Assembly (NCBI RefSeq): GCF_012034245.1
Contig: NZ_JAATEO010000037.1
Location: forward strand, 1-52,027
DNA length: 52,027 nucleotides
Origin: Micromonospora thermarum
GTDB taxonomy: Bacteria > Actinomycetota > Actinomycetes > Mycobacteriales > Micromonosporaceae
Direction: 5' to 3'
Part shown: in pieces, positions 43,621 through 51,350 of the stretch
Layout: the number at the start of each line of letters is the position of its first letter
How positions within the stretch are numbered: position 1 is the first letter of the stretch
Translations under genes and position numbers: made by a program
The notes under the pieces: model-generated
The model's database searches: none
Told to the model about the DNA's origin: nothing
Seen by the model: only the letters and a program-made list of their open reading frames with translations

Positions 43621-44940
43621 CTGAACCGGATCGACCTGCGCGGCGGTGTCCGTGACCCGCGCCGCCTGTTGCCCCGTGCCCAGCTCGACGTGTCCGTGGC
43701 CGTCGAGCGGATCCGCCCCCTCGTGGAGGCGGTGCGCGAGCATGGCTACCCGGCGATCCGGGAGGCGAGCGAGCGGTTCGACGGGGTCTCCCCGGAGGTG
43801 CTGCGCGTGCCCGCCGAGGCGATCGCCGAGGCCGAGGGGACGCTCGACGCGCAGGTGCGCGCCGCGCTGCTGGAGTCGATCACGCGGGCCCGGCGGGTGC
43901 ACGCCGACCAGCGCCGCACCGACCACACGACCCAGGTGGTGCCCGGTGGCACGGTCACCGAGCGGTGGGTGCCGGTCGACCGGGTGGGCCTGTACGTCCC
44001 CGGCGGCCTCGCGATGTACCCGTCGACCGTGGTGATGAACGTGGTGCCCGCCCAGGCCGCCGGGGTGCGCTCGCTGGTCGTGGTCAGCCCGCCGCAGAAG
44101 GACAACGGGGGCCTGCCCGACCCGCGCGTGCTCGCCGCCTGCGCCCTGCTCGGGGTGGACGAGGTCTACGCCGTCGGCGGTGCGCAGGCCGTGGCGATGC
44201 TCGCGTACGGCGCCGCGGTCGACCCCGCCGGCACGGTCTTCTGCGACCCGGTCGACATGATCACCGGCCCGGGCAACATCTGGGTCACCGCCGCCAAGCG
44301 GCTGCTGCGCGGCGTGGTCGGCATCGACGCCGAGGCCGGTCCGACCGAGATCGCCATCCTGGCCGACGACACCGCCGACCCGGCGCACGTCGCCGCGGAC
44401 CTGGTCAGCCAGGCCGAGCACGACCCCCTCGCGGCGAGCGTGCTGGTCACGCCGTCGACCGCGCTGGCCGACGCCGTCGACCGGGAGCTTGCCCGCCAGG
44501 TCCCGGCCACCAAGCACGCCGAGCGGGTCACCACGGCGCTGTCCGGCGAGCAGAGCGGCATCGTGCTCGTCGACGACCTCGAGGCGGGGCTGCGGGTGGT
44601 CGACGCGTACGCGGCCGAGCACCTGGAGATCCAGACCGAGAACGCCCGCGAGTGGGCGCTGCGGGTCCGCAACGCCGGCGCGATCTTCGTCGGCGCCTGG
44701 TCGCCGGTGTCGCTCGGCGACTACTGCGCCGGCTCCAACCACGTGCTGCCCACCGGCGGGTGCGCCCGGCACTCGTCCGGCCTGTCGGTGCAGTCCTTCC
44801 TGCGCGGCATCCACCTGGTGGAGTACACGCGGGACGCGCTGCGCGAGGTGGCACCGCACGTGGTCACCCTGGCCACCGTCGAGGACCTGCCGGCGCACGG
44901 CCAGGCGGTCAGCGCGCGCTTCCCGGGGGAGACCCCGTGA
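43618..44940 (+). CDS. hisD: Histidinol dehydrogenase
   Basis: This 440-residue enzyme performs the last two oxidations of histidine synthesis (histidinol to histidine) with NAD and zinc. Key segments are RVGLYVPGGLAMYPSTVVMNVVPA, YAVGGAQAVAMLAYG, DMITGPGNIWVTAAKRLL, GPTEIAILAD, DLVSQAEHDPLAASVLVT and AEHLEIQT, then GSNHVLPTGG with zinc-ligand residues. The frame opens at 43594, but GTG 43618 (MLNRIDLRGG) fits the family and the promoter. First gene of the his operon. Confidence 0.97.
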   Translation: MLNRIDLRGGVRDPRRLLPRAQLDVSVAVERIRPLVEAVREHGYPAIREASERFDGVSPEVLRVPAEAIAEAEGTLDAQVRAALLESITRARRVHADQRRTDHTTQVVPGGTVTERWVPVDRVGLYVPGGLAMYPSTVVMNVVPAQAAGVRSLVVVSPPQKDNGGLPDPRVLAACALLGVDEVYAVGGAQAVAMLAYGAAVDPAGTVFCDPVDMITGPGNIWVTAAKRLLRGVVGIDAEAGPTEIAILADDTADPAHVAADLVSQAEHDPLAASVLVTPSTALADAVDRELARQVPATKHAERVTTALSGEQSGIVLVDDLEAGLRVVDAYAAEHLEIQTENAREWALRVRNAGAIFVGAWSPVSLGDYCAGSNHVLPTGGCARHSSGLSVQSFLRGIHLVEYTRDALREVAPHVVTLATVEDLPAHGQAVSARFPGETP

Positions 44941-45019
44941 GCGAGCGGAGCGAGCGAACCATCGGGCTCAGCGCTCGCCGCCCTCAGGGCGGCGCCGAGC
45001 GGAGCGAGGCGGCGGCATG
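44936..45019 (+). repeat. Junction repeat between hisD and hisC, with hairpin
   Basis: The junction contains GTGAGCGAGCGG at the hisD stop, GAGCGGAGCGAG twice (44942 region and 44997 region) and a hairpin (CGCCGCCCT 44976-44984 with AGGGCGGCG 44986-44994), ending in GGCGGC before ATGAGC of hisC. A shorter version with the same beginning and end precedes hisH (46867-46930). Confidence 0.6.
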
Positions 45020-46090
45020 AGCGCCCTGGACGACCTGCCGATCCGGGACGACCTGCGCGGCCGGTCCCCGTACGGGGCGCCGCAGCTCGACGTGCCGGTC
45101 CGGCTGAACACCAACGAGAACTCGTACCCGGTGCCCGAGCCGGTGGTGGACGCCATCGCCAAGGCGCTCGCCGTCGAGCTGCGCGACCTCAACCGCTACC
45201 CGGACCGGGACGCGGTGGCCCTGCGCGCCGACCTGGCCGCGTACCTGGAGCACGGGCTCACCGTCGACCACGTGTGGGCGGCCAACGGCTCCAACGAGAT
45301 CCAGCAGCAGCTGCTCCAGGCGTTCGGCGGGCCGGGGCGCAGCGCGCTCGGCTTCACGCCGGCGTACTCGATGCACCCGCTGCTCGCGCTCGGCACCGGC
45401 ACCCGGTGGGTGCCCGGCCGGCGCGGCGCCGACTTCGGCCTGACCGCCGACGAGGCGGTGGCGCAGGTCCGGGAGCATCGGCCGGACGTGGTGTTCCTCT
45501 GCTCGCCGAACAACCCCACCGGGACGGCCCTCGACCCGGCCGTGGTCGCGGCCGTGCTCGACGCGGCGCCGGGCATGGTGGTCGTGGACGAGGCGTACGC
45601 GGAGTTCGCCCGACCCGGCACGGTCAGCGCCCTCGCGGTGCTGCCCGGGCACCCCCGGCTGGTGGTGACCCGCACGATGAGCAAGGCGTTCGGGTTCGCC
45701 GGCGGGCGGCTCGGCTACCTCGCCGCCGACCCGGCGGTGGTGGCGGCGGTGCAGCTCGTCCGCCTGCCGTACCACCTGTCGGCGCTCACCCAGGCCGCCG
45801 CCCGCGCGGCGCTGGCCCACCGCGACGCCCTGCTCGGCGCCGTCGCCGCGATCATGGAGCAGCGGGACCGGATCGTGGCCGAGCTGCGCGCCCGGGGTTA
45901 CCGGGTGGCCGACAGCGACGCCAACTTCGTGCTCTTCGAGACCGGTGGTGACCAGGCCGCCGCCTGGCGGACGCTGCTGGACGCCGGGGTGCTGGTCCGC
46001 GACGTCGGCCTGCCGGGCTGGCTGCGGGTCACCGCCGGCACCCCCGCCGAGACCGACGCCTTTTTGTCTGCGATGGAGAAGCTGTCATGA
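45017..46090 (+). CDS. hisC: Histidinol-phosphate aminotransferase
   Basis: This 357-residue PLP enzyme converts imidazole-acetol phosphate to histidinol phosphate. It has VRLNTNENSYPVPEPV, AANGSNEIQQQLLQAFGG, FLCSPNNPTGTAL, VVVDEAYAEF and the PLP lysine K223 in TRTMSKAFGFAGGRLGYL, followed by RLPYHLSALTQAAARAAL. The start ATG 45017 follows GGCGGC rather than a standard ribosome binding site, but GGAGCGAGG lies slightly farther upstream. It overlaps hisB (ATGA). Confidence 0.96.
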   Translation: MSALDDLPIRDDLRGRSPYGAPQLDVPVRLNTNENSYPVPEPVVDAIAKALAVELRDLNRYPDRDAVALRADLAAYLEHGLTVDHVWAANGSNEIQQQLLQAFGGPGRSALGFTPAYSMHPLLALGTGTRWVPGRRGADFGLTADEAVAQVREHRPDVVFLCSPNNPTGTALDPAVVAAVLDAAPGMVVVDEAYAEFARPGTVSALAVLPGHPRLVVTRTMSKAFGFAGGRLGYLAADPAVVAAVQLVRLPYHLSALTQAAARAALAHRDALLGAVAAIMEQRDRIVAELRARGYRVADSDANFVLFETGGDQAAAWRTLLDAGVLVRDVGLPGWLRVTAGTPAETDAFLSAMEKLS

Positions 46091-46698
46091 GCCGGACCGC
46101 CCGGATCGAGCGGGTCACCAAGGAGACCAAGGTCCTCGTCGAAATCGACCTCGACGGCACGGGCCAGGCCGAGATCAGCACCGGTGTCGGCTTCTACGAC
46201 CACATGCTCCACCAGATCGCCCGGCACGGTGGCTTCGACCTGACCGTGCAGACCGTCGGCGACCTGGAGATCGACGCCCACCACACGATGGAGGACACCG
46301 CGCTCGCGTTGGGCGCGGCGTTCGACCAGGCGCTGGGCGACAAGGCGGGCATCCGGCGGTACGGCTCGGCCACCGTTCCCATGGACGAGGTGCTGGTCCG
46401 GGCCGCCGTCGACCTGTCCGGCCGCCCGTACGTCGTGCACGACGAGCCGGCGCTCGCCCCGTACATCGGCCCGGTCTACCCGACCAGCATGACCCGGCAC
46501 ATCTGGGAGTCCTTCGGGCAGTCGGCCCGGATCACCCTGCACGTGGACGTGCTGCGGGCGGCCCGCCCCGGCGGTCACCCGGACGCGCACCACGTGGTGG
46601 AGGCCCAGTTCAAGGCGGTCTCCCGGGCGCTGCGCGAGGCGACCGCGATCGACCCGCGGTCGGCCGGCGTGGTGCCGAGCACGAAGGGCGCGCTCTGA
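46087..46698 (+). CDS. hisB: Imidazoleglycerol-phosphate dehydratase
   Basis: This 203-residue monofunctional dehydratase has the Mn-binding duplicated motifs GVGFYDHMLHQIARHGGFDL with DAHHTMEDTALALG in the first half and SGRPYVVHDE, RHIWESFGQ and DAHHVVEAQFKAVSRALREA in the second. No phosphatase domain is fused, as expected in actinobacteria. It overlaps hisC at its start and a small membrane ORF at its stop (TGATG). Confidence 0.97.
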   Translation: MSRTARIERVTKETKVLVEIDLDGTGQAEISTGVGFYDHMLHQIARHGGFDLTVQTVGDLEIDAHHTMEDTALALGAAFDQALGDKAGIRRYGSATVPMDEVLVRAAVDLSGRPYVVHDEPALAPYIGPVYPTSMTRHIWESFGQSARITLHVDVLRAARPGGHPDAHHVVEAQFKAVSRALREATAIDPRSAGVVPSTKGAL

Positions 46699-46871
46699 TG
46701 GCGAGTCTGCTGCCGATCCTGCTGCTGGTCCTGGCCGGGGTGCTGGCCGGTGGGGTGCTGTCGTTGCACCGGCAGGGGGCCCCGCGTGGAGCGGTGGTGG
46801 TCACCGCGGTGCTGGCCGTGCTGGCCGCCGTGGCCGGCGGGTTGTGGCTGCTCCCGGGGGAGGGGTCGTGA
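46698..46871 (+). CDS. Small two-helix membrane protein inside the his operon
   Basis: This 57-residue ORF overlaps the hisB stop (TGATG) and ends just before the hisH leader. Two hydrophobic stretches (LLPILLLVLAGVLAGGVLSL and GAVVVTAVLAVLAAVAGGLWLL) are joined by a short basic loop HRQGAPR. Tight coupling to hisB and codon use like its neighbours suggest it is real. Function is unknown. Confidence 0.7.
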   Translation: MASLLPILLLVLAGVLAGGVLSLHRQGAPRGAVVVTAVLAVLAAVAGGLWLLPGEGS

Positions 46872-46930
46872 GCGAGCGGTACAGCGCACCGGCGTCGCCC
46901 GGCGGCGCCGACCGGAGGGGGGCGGCATGA
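46867..46930 (+). repeat. Junction repeat upstream of hisH (shorter copy of the hisD/hisC junction)
   Basis: It starts with GTGAGCGAGCGG at the stop codon of the small ORF, includes GGCGGCGCCGA and CGGAGG, and ends with GGCGGC-ATGAGC at hisH, matching both ends of the element at 44936-45019. Confidence 0.55.
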
Positions 46931-47559
46931 GCCGTGTGGTGGTGCTGGACTACGGCTCGGGCAACCTGCGGTCGGCGGAACGCGCGCTGGCCGCGGCCGG
47001 CGCCGACGTGACGGTCACCGACGACCTGGCCGCCGCCGCCGACGCGGACGGCCTGGTGGTGCCGGGCGTGGGCGCGTTCGCCGCCTGCATGGCGGGCATC
47101 GAGGCGCTCGGCGCCGGCCCGGTCATCGCCGGCCGGGTCGCCGCCGGCCGGCCGGTGCTCGGCATCTGCGTCGGCATGCAGGTGCTCTTCGAGCACGGCG
47201 ACGAGCACGGCGTCGTGACGAAGGGCCTCGGGCTGCTGCCCGGAGGGGTGTCGAGGCTGCCGGCCCGGCGACTGCCGCACATGGGATGGAACACGGTGCG
47301 CCCGCCGGCCGGCTCGGTGCTCTTCGCCGGCCTGCCCGACGACAGCCGGTTCTACTTCGTCCACTCGTACGCCGTCGGCGACGTGGCCGGGCTCGCCGTC
47401 GCCGGCGCCGCGGTCACCACCGCCCGCCACGAGACCGAGTTCGTGGCGGCCGTGGAGCGCGGCCCGCTCTCCGCCGCCCAGTTCCACCCGGAGAAGTCCG
47501 CCGACACGGGTGCCGCGCTGCTGCGCAACTGGCTCGCGACGCTGCCCGCCGGTGACTAG
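46927..47559 (+). CDS. hisH: Imidazole glycerol phosphate synthase, glutaminase subunit HisH
   Basis: This 210-residue class I glutamine amidotransferase supplies ammonia to HisF. The catalytic Cys is C81 in LGICVGMQVLFE, and H187 with E189 are in AQFHPEKSADTG. VLDYGSGNLRSAERAL and PHMGWN are typical. The frame opens at 46750, but ATG 46927, after GGAGG, fits the family. Its partner hisF is located 3 kb downstream, not adjacent. Confidence 0.96.
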   Translation: MSRVVVLDYGSGNLRSAERALAAAGADVTVTDDLAAAADADGLVVPGVGAFAACMAGIEALGAGPVIAGRVAAGRPVLGICVGMQVLFEHGDEHGVVTKGLGLLPGGVSRLPARRLPHMGWNTVRPPAGSVLFAGLPDDSRFYFVHSYAVGDVAGLAVAGAAVTTARHETEFVAAVERGPLSAAQFHPEKSADTGAALLRNWLATLPAGD

Positions 47560-47598
47560 GCGGGTGGCTGGGCCGGGGAGTGCCGCCGGGGGTGCCCG

Positions 47599-47922
47599 GT
47601 GAGCAAGGAGCGGGCGCGGCGCCGGGCCGTCCGGGAGGCGGAGGCGGCGCGGGAGCGGGTGATCCGGGAGCGGCGGCTGGCCCACCGGGCCCGCCGTCGG
47701 GCGCTGGCCCGCCGGGTGACGCCGACGCTGCGCCGGGGGCGGACCGGCCGGCTGCCGCGGCACAGCCGTGGGGAACGCGCCGCGATCGTGGTGCTGACCG
47801 GGGCGGCGATCCTGCTGATCTGGTCCCTGGTGGACGATCTGGCGCTGCGACTCGCCCTGGTCGCGCTGCTGCTGCTCGTACTGCCGGCGATCGTGGTGAT
47901 CGCCCTGGACCGTCGTACCTGA
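47599..47922 (+). CDS. Small membrane protein between hisH and hisA, function unknown
   Basis: This 107-residue ORF starts at GTG 47599. It has a highly basic Arg-rich N-terminal half and two hydrophobic segments (AAIVVLTGAAILLIWSL and LALRLALVALLLLVLPAIVVIAL). It lies in the his operon, 39 bases after hisH and 16 before hisA. I do not recognise a named family. Confidence 0.75.
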   Translation: MSKERARRRAVREAEAARERVIRERRLAHRARRRALARRVTPTLRRGRTGRLPRHSRGERAAIVVLTGAAILLIWSLVDDLALRLALVALLLLVLPAIVVIALDRRT

Positions 47923-47938
47923 TCCGAGGAGAGAATCC

Positions 47939-48664
47939 GTGAGCCTCACCCTGTTGCCCGCCGTCGACGTCGCCGACGGCCAGGCCGTCCGCCTCGTGCA
48001 GGGCGCCGCCGGCAGCGAGACGACCTACGGCGACCCTCTCGACGCCGCGCTCGCCTGGCAGCGCGACGGCGCCGAGTGGATCCACCTGGTCGACCTCGAC
48101 GCCGCCTTCGGCCGGGGCTCCAACGCCGGCCTGCTCGCCGACGTGGTGCGCCGGCTCGACGTGAAGGTGGAGCTGTCCGGCGGCATCCGGGACGACGCGT
48201 CGCTGCGCGCCGCGCTGGCCACCGGGGCCACCCGGGTGAACATCGGCACCGCAGCCCTGGAGGATCCGGAGTGGTGCGACCGGGTCTGCGGCGAGTACGG
48301 CGACCGTGTCGCGATCGGGCTCGACGTGCGTGGCCGTACCCTGTCGGCCCGGGGCTGGACGCGGGACGGCGGTGACCTCTGGGAGGTGCTGGAGCGCCTG
48401 GACAAGGCCGGGGCGTCGCGGTACGTGGTCACCGACATCACCAAGGACGGCACGATGCGCGGGCCGAACCTGGACCTGCTGCGGGAGGTCTGCTCCCGCA
48501 CCGACGCGCCGGTGATCGCCTCCGGCGGTGTGTCCACGCTGGACGACCTGCGGGCCCTCGCGGCGCTGGAACCGGTCGGGGTGGAGGGCGTGATCGCCGG
48601 CAAGGCGCTCTACGCCGGCGCCTTCACCGTGGCCGAGGCCCTGGCGGTCCTCGCCGAGGCGTAG
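47939..48664 (+). CDS. priA: Phosphoribosyl isomerase HisA/PriA
   Basis: This 241-residue TIM-barrel isomerase acts on ProFAR in histidine synthesis. D10 (LPAVDVADGQAVRLVQG) and D166 (VVTDITKDGTMRGPNLDLL) are the catalytic pair; ELSGGIRDDASL and IASGGVSTLDDLRAL are phosphate-binding loops. In actinobacteria this protein usually also replaces TrpF, so it is called PriA; the dual role is inferred from lineage. GTG 47939 follows GAGGAGAG. Last gene of the contiguous his operon. Confidence 0.94.
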   Translation: MSLTLLPAVDVADGQAVRLVQGAAGSETTYGDPLDAALAWQRDGAEWIHLVDLDAAFGRGSNAGLLADVVRRLDVKVELSGGIRDDASLRAALATGATRVNIGTAALEDPEWCDRVCGEYGDRVAIGLDVRGRTLSARGWTRDGGDLWEVLERLDKAGASRYVVTDITKDGTMRGPNLDLLREVCSRTDAPVIASGGVSTLDDLRALAALEPVGVEGVIAGKALYAGAFTVAEALAVLAEA

Positions 48665-48712
48665 GCGGGCTCCGGCGCCACTCCGACCCGGAGTGGCGTC
48701 CGCCCAAATCAA

Positions 48713-48741
48713 TTGTGCACAACTTGACTGTGCGCTACGGT
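48713..48741 (+). promoter_or_regulatory. ohrR promoter with overlapping palindromic operator
   Basis: TTGTGC (48713-48718) and TACGGT (48736-48741) are 17 bases apart, and GTG 48748 follows after six bases, so the transcript is leaderless. The perfect palindrome TTGTGCACAA (48713-48722) covers the -35 and is a likely OhrR binding site, giving autorepression of ohrR-ohr. Confidence 0.6.
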
Positions 48742-48747
48742 TCTGGG

Positions 48748-49191
48748 GTGACCGATGATCTGGTGCTGCGGCGGCAGGTGTGCTTCGCGCTCTACGCCGC
48801 GTCACGCGCCCTCACCGACGTGTACCGGCCCATCCTCGACGGGCTCGGCCTGACCTACCCGCAGTACCTGGTGCTGCTGGTGCTGGGGGAGCGCGACGAG
48901 GCGGCCACCGTCTCCGCGCTCGGCGAGTGCCTGCACCTGGATTCGGGCACGCTCTCCCCGCTGCTCAAGCGGCTGGAGGGAGCGGGTCTGGTGGTCCGGC
49001 GGCGGTCCGCGGCCGACGAGCGGCGAGTCGAGGTGGAGCTGACCGCGCAGGGGCGGGCCCTGCGCGAGCGCATGGCGGACGTGCCGCAGCAGGTGGCCCG
49101 GGCGACCGGGTTGGCCACGGCGGACCTCGTCGCGCTGCGCGACACCCTCACCCGGGTCACCGAGACGATCCATCGACAGAAGGAGCAGTGA
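48748..49191 (+). CDS. ohrR: MarR-family organic peroxide sensor OhrR
   Basis: This 147-residue winged-helix repressor has the N-terminal redox Cys C12 in LRRQVCFALYAASRALTDVYRPIL, the hallmark of OhrR, followed by LTYPQYLVLLVLGE, the recognition region LDSGTLSPLLKRLEGAGLVVRRRSAADERRVEVELT. The frame opens at 48715, but GTG 48748 fits the promoter spacing. Peroxide oxidation of the Cys would release the operator at 48713-48722. It is followed directly by ohr. Confidence 0.92.
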   Translation: MTDDLVLRRQVCFALYAASRALTDVYRPILDGLGLTYPQYLVLLVLGERDEAATVSALGECLHLDSGTLSPLLKRLEGAGLVVRRRSAADERRVEVELTAQGRALRERMADVPQQVARATGLATADLVALRDTLTRVTETIHRQKEQ

Positions 49192-49196
49192 CGACC

Positions 49197-49628
49197 ATGC
49201 AGGTGCTCTACACCGCCCACGCCACGGCCACCGGCGACGGCCGCGACGGTCACGTCCGTACCTCCGACGGCACCGTCGAACTGGACCTCGCCGCGCCCAA
49301 GGAGATGGGCGGCGCGGGCGACGCCGCCAATCCGGAGCAGCTGTTCGCCGCCGGCTACGCGGCCTGCTTCCACTCCGCGCTGCGCATGGTCGGCCGCCGG
49401 GCGAAGGTCGACGTCACCGGCTCGGTCGTCGAGGCGGAGGTCGGCATCGGGCCGAACGGCAGCGGCGGCTTCGGGCTGACCGTGGCCCTCGTGGTCGACC
49501 TGCCGGCCGTGCCGCGGGAGGCCGCCGAGCAGCTGGTCGCCCAGGCCCAGCAGGTCTGCCCGTACTCGAACGCGACCCGGGGAAACGTCGAGGTGGCCCT
49601 GCGCGTCCGCGAGGCGCTGGCGGCGTGA
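49197..49628 (+). CDS. ohr: Organic hydroperoxide resistance protein Ohr (OsmC family)
   Basis: This 143-residue thiol peroxidase reduces organic hydroperoxides. The two active cysteines are C57 (LFAAGYAACFHSAL) and C121 (QQVCPYSNATRGN). It begins VLYTAHATATGDGRDGHVRTSDGTVELDLA. ATG 49197 is preferred because AAGGAG lies 11 bases upstream; GTG 49188, overlapping the ohrR stop, is the alternative. Confidence 0.95.
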   Translation: MQVLYTAHATATGDGRDGHVRTSDGTVELDLAAPKEMGGAGDAANPEQLFAAGYAACFHSALRMVGRRAKVDVTGSVVEAEVGIGPNGSGGFGLTVALVVDLPAVPREAAEQLVAQAQQVCPYSNATRGNVEVALRVREALAA

Positions 49629-49668
49629 CGCCCCGGCGCCCCCGCCCGCGTACGACGAAGGGACGCCC

Positions 49669-50461
49669 GTGACCACCAACCGCGAGATCCACCTGGCCGC
49701 CCGCCCACAGGGCTGGCCCGCCTCGTCACCACCGAAGTCCCGACCCCGGGGCCGGGCCAGATCGTGGTCCGCAACACGTACATGTCCGTCGACCCGTACA
49801 TGCGCGGGCGGATGAACGACGTCAAGTCGTACGTGGCCCCGTTCGCCCTGGACGCGCCGCTGGACGGCGGGGCGGTCGGCGAGGTGGTGGCCAGCGAGGC
49901 CGACGGGTTCGCGCCCGGCGACACCGTGCTGCACGGGCTCGGCTGGCGGGAGTACGCGCTGCTCGACGCCAAGGCCGCCCGCGTGGTCGGCAGCGCCGGG
50001 TCCCGGCGAAGGTCGACCGGTTGAAGGCCCTCGGCTTCGACGCCGCCTTCGACTACCACGACGGCCCGGTGCGGGACCAGCTGCGCGCGGCCGCCCCGGA
50101 CGGCATCGACGTCTACTTCGACAACGTCGGCGGCGAGCACCTGGAGGCCGCCATTGGCGCGATGCGCCTGCACGGCCGGGCCGCCGTCTGCGGCATGATC
50201 GCGCAGTACAACGCCACCGAGCCGCCGGCCGCGCCGCGCAACCTGGCGCTGCTCATCGGCAAGCGGCTCACCCTGCGCGGCTTCCTCGTCGGCGATCACG
50301 GCCACCTGCGCGACGAGTTCGTGCGGGAGGTCGCCGGCTGGCTGCGGGACGGGAGGCTCGCGTACGACGAGACGGTCGTCGACGGCATCGAGAACGCCCC
50401 GGCGGCCTTCCTCGGCCTGCTCCGCGGCGAGAACCTGGGCAAGATGCTCGTGCGGCTGTGA
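49669..50461 (+). pseudogene. NADP-dependent oxidoreductase (medium-chain, leukotriene B4 dehydrogenase-like) pseudogene
   Basis: Three lesions are visible. GTG 49669 (after AAGGGA) begins VTTNREIHLAARPQGWP, then a deletion of 3n+1 bases near 49719 shifts to the frame reading RLVTTEVPTPGPGQIVVRNTYMSVDPYMRG...EYALLDAKAARVV. At about 49990 a large internal deletion removes roughly 80 residues including the Rossmann GxGxxG region, joining ARVV to GSAGS. A further one-base loss near 50005 shifts the frame before VDRLKALGFDAAFDYHDG, which continues in a third frame (to 50461) through VDVYFDNVGGEHLEAAIGAM and GFLVGDHGH. It lies between ohr and hisF. Confidence 0.88.
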
Positions 50462-50470
50462 CCGACGCAC

Positions 50471-50507
50471 CCGCCGGTGGCCGGCCTCACAGGTCGGCCA
50501 CCGGCGG
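50471..50507 (+). terminator. Hairpin between the oxidoreductase pseudogene and hisF
   Basis: CCGCCGGTGGCCG (50471-50483) pairs perfectly with 50495-50507 around an 11-base loop. No T run follows. It could end transcription before the separate hisF promoter. Confidence 0.55.
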
Positions 50508-50519
50508 ACGCGCGTTGGA

Positions 50520-50534
50520 TAGGCTCTCGGCATG
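50520..50534 (+). promoter_or_regulatory. Putative leaderless promoter of hisF
   Basis: TAGGCT (50520-50525) is followed by six bases and ATG 50532, so hisF appears to have its own leaderless transcript. Confidence 0.5.
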
Positions 50535-51299
50535 ACGGTGGCGGTACGGGTCATCCCCTGTCTGGACGTGGACGCCGGACGGGTCGTCAAGGGCGTCAAC
50601 TTCCTCGACCTGCGGGACGCCGGCGACCCGGTCGAGCTGGCCGCGGCGTACGACCGCGCCGGCGCCGACGAGTTGACCTTCCTCGACGTGACCGCCTCCT
50701 CCAGCGACCGCGGCACGATGCTGGACGTGGTCCGGCGCACGGCCGAGTCGGTGTTCATCCCGCTGACGGTCGGCGGCGGGGTGCGGCAGGTCGCGGACGT
50801 CGACACCCTCCTGCGCGCCGGTGCGGACAAGGTCGGCGTGAACACCGCCGCCATCGCCCGCCCGGAGCTGATCGCCGAGATCGCCGACCGCTTCGGCCGG
50901 CAGGTGCTGGTGCTCTCCCTCGACGTGCGCCGCGCTCCGGCCGGCACGACGCCCAGCGGGTTCGAGGTCACCACCCACGGCGGCCGGCGCGGCACCGGCA
51001 TCGACGCCGTGGAGTGGGCGCGGCGGGGCGCCGAGCTGGGCGCGGGCGAGATCCTGCTCAACTCGATGGACGCCGACGGCACCAAGGCCGGCTTCGACCT
51101 CGACCTGATCCGCGCGGTGCGGCAGGTGGTCGACGTTCCGGTCGTCGCGAGCGGCGGCGCGGGCGAGGTCGCCCATTTCCCGCCGGCGATCGGCGCCGGC
51201 GCGGACGCGGTGCTCGCCGCCAGCGTCTTCCACTTCGGCGAGCTGAGCGTCGCTCAGGTCAAGGACGCGCTGCGCGGGGCGGGCCACCCCGTCCGCTGA
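50532..51299 (+). CDS. hisF: Imidazole glycerol phosphate synthase, cyclase subunit HisF
   Basis: This 255-residue TIM-barrel cyclase uses ammonia from HisH to form imidazole glycerol phosphate and AICAR. The N-terminal VIPCLDVDAGRVVKGVNF contains D12, and ILLNSMDADGTKAGFDLDLI holds the second catalytic Asp. Phosphate loops LTVGGGVRQVADVDTLL and VVASGGAGEVAHF are present. It is separated from the main his operon by ohrR-ohr and a pseudogene and appears independently transcribed. Confidence 0.96.
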   Translation: MTVAVRVIPCLDVDAGRVVKGVNFLDLRDAGDPVELAAAYDRAGADELTFLDVTASSSDRGTMLDVVRRTAESVFIPLTVGGGVRQVADVDTLLRAGADKVGVNTAAIARPELIAEIADRFGRQVLVLSLDVRRAPAGTTPSGFEVTTHGGRRGTGIDAVEWARRGAELGAGEILLNSMDADGTKAGFDLDLIRAVRQVVDVPVVASGGAGEVAHFPPAIGAGADAVLAASVFHFGELSVAQVKDALRGAGHPVR

Positions 51300-51309
51300 C
51301 CGCTCCGTC

Positions 51310-51344
51310 GCGGTCCGGCGCGCGGTCTCGCGTACCCGGACCGC
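51310..51344. terminator. Hairpin between convergent hisF and the winged-helix-like gene
   Basis: GCGGTCCGG (51310-51318) pairs with CCGGACCGC (51336-51344) around a 17-base loop. It lies between two convergent stop codons and may act in both directions; no T run is present. Confidence 0.5.
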
Positions 51345-51350
51345 GCCCCG

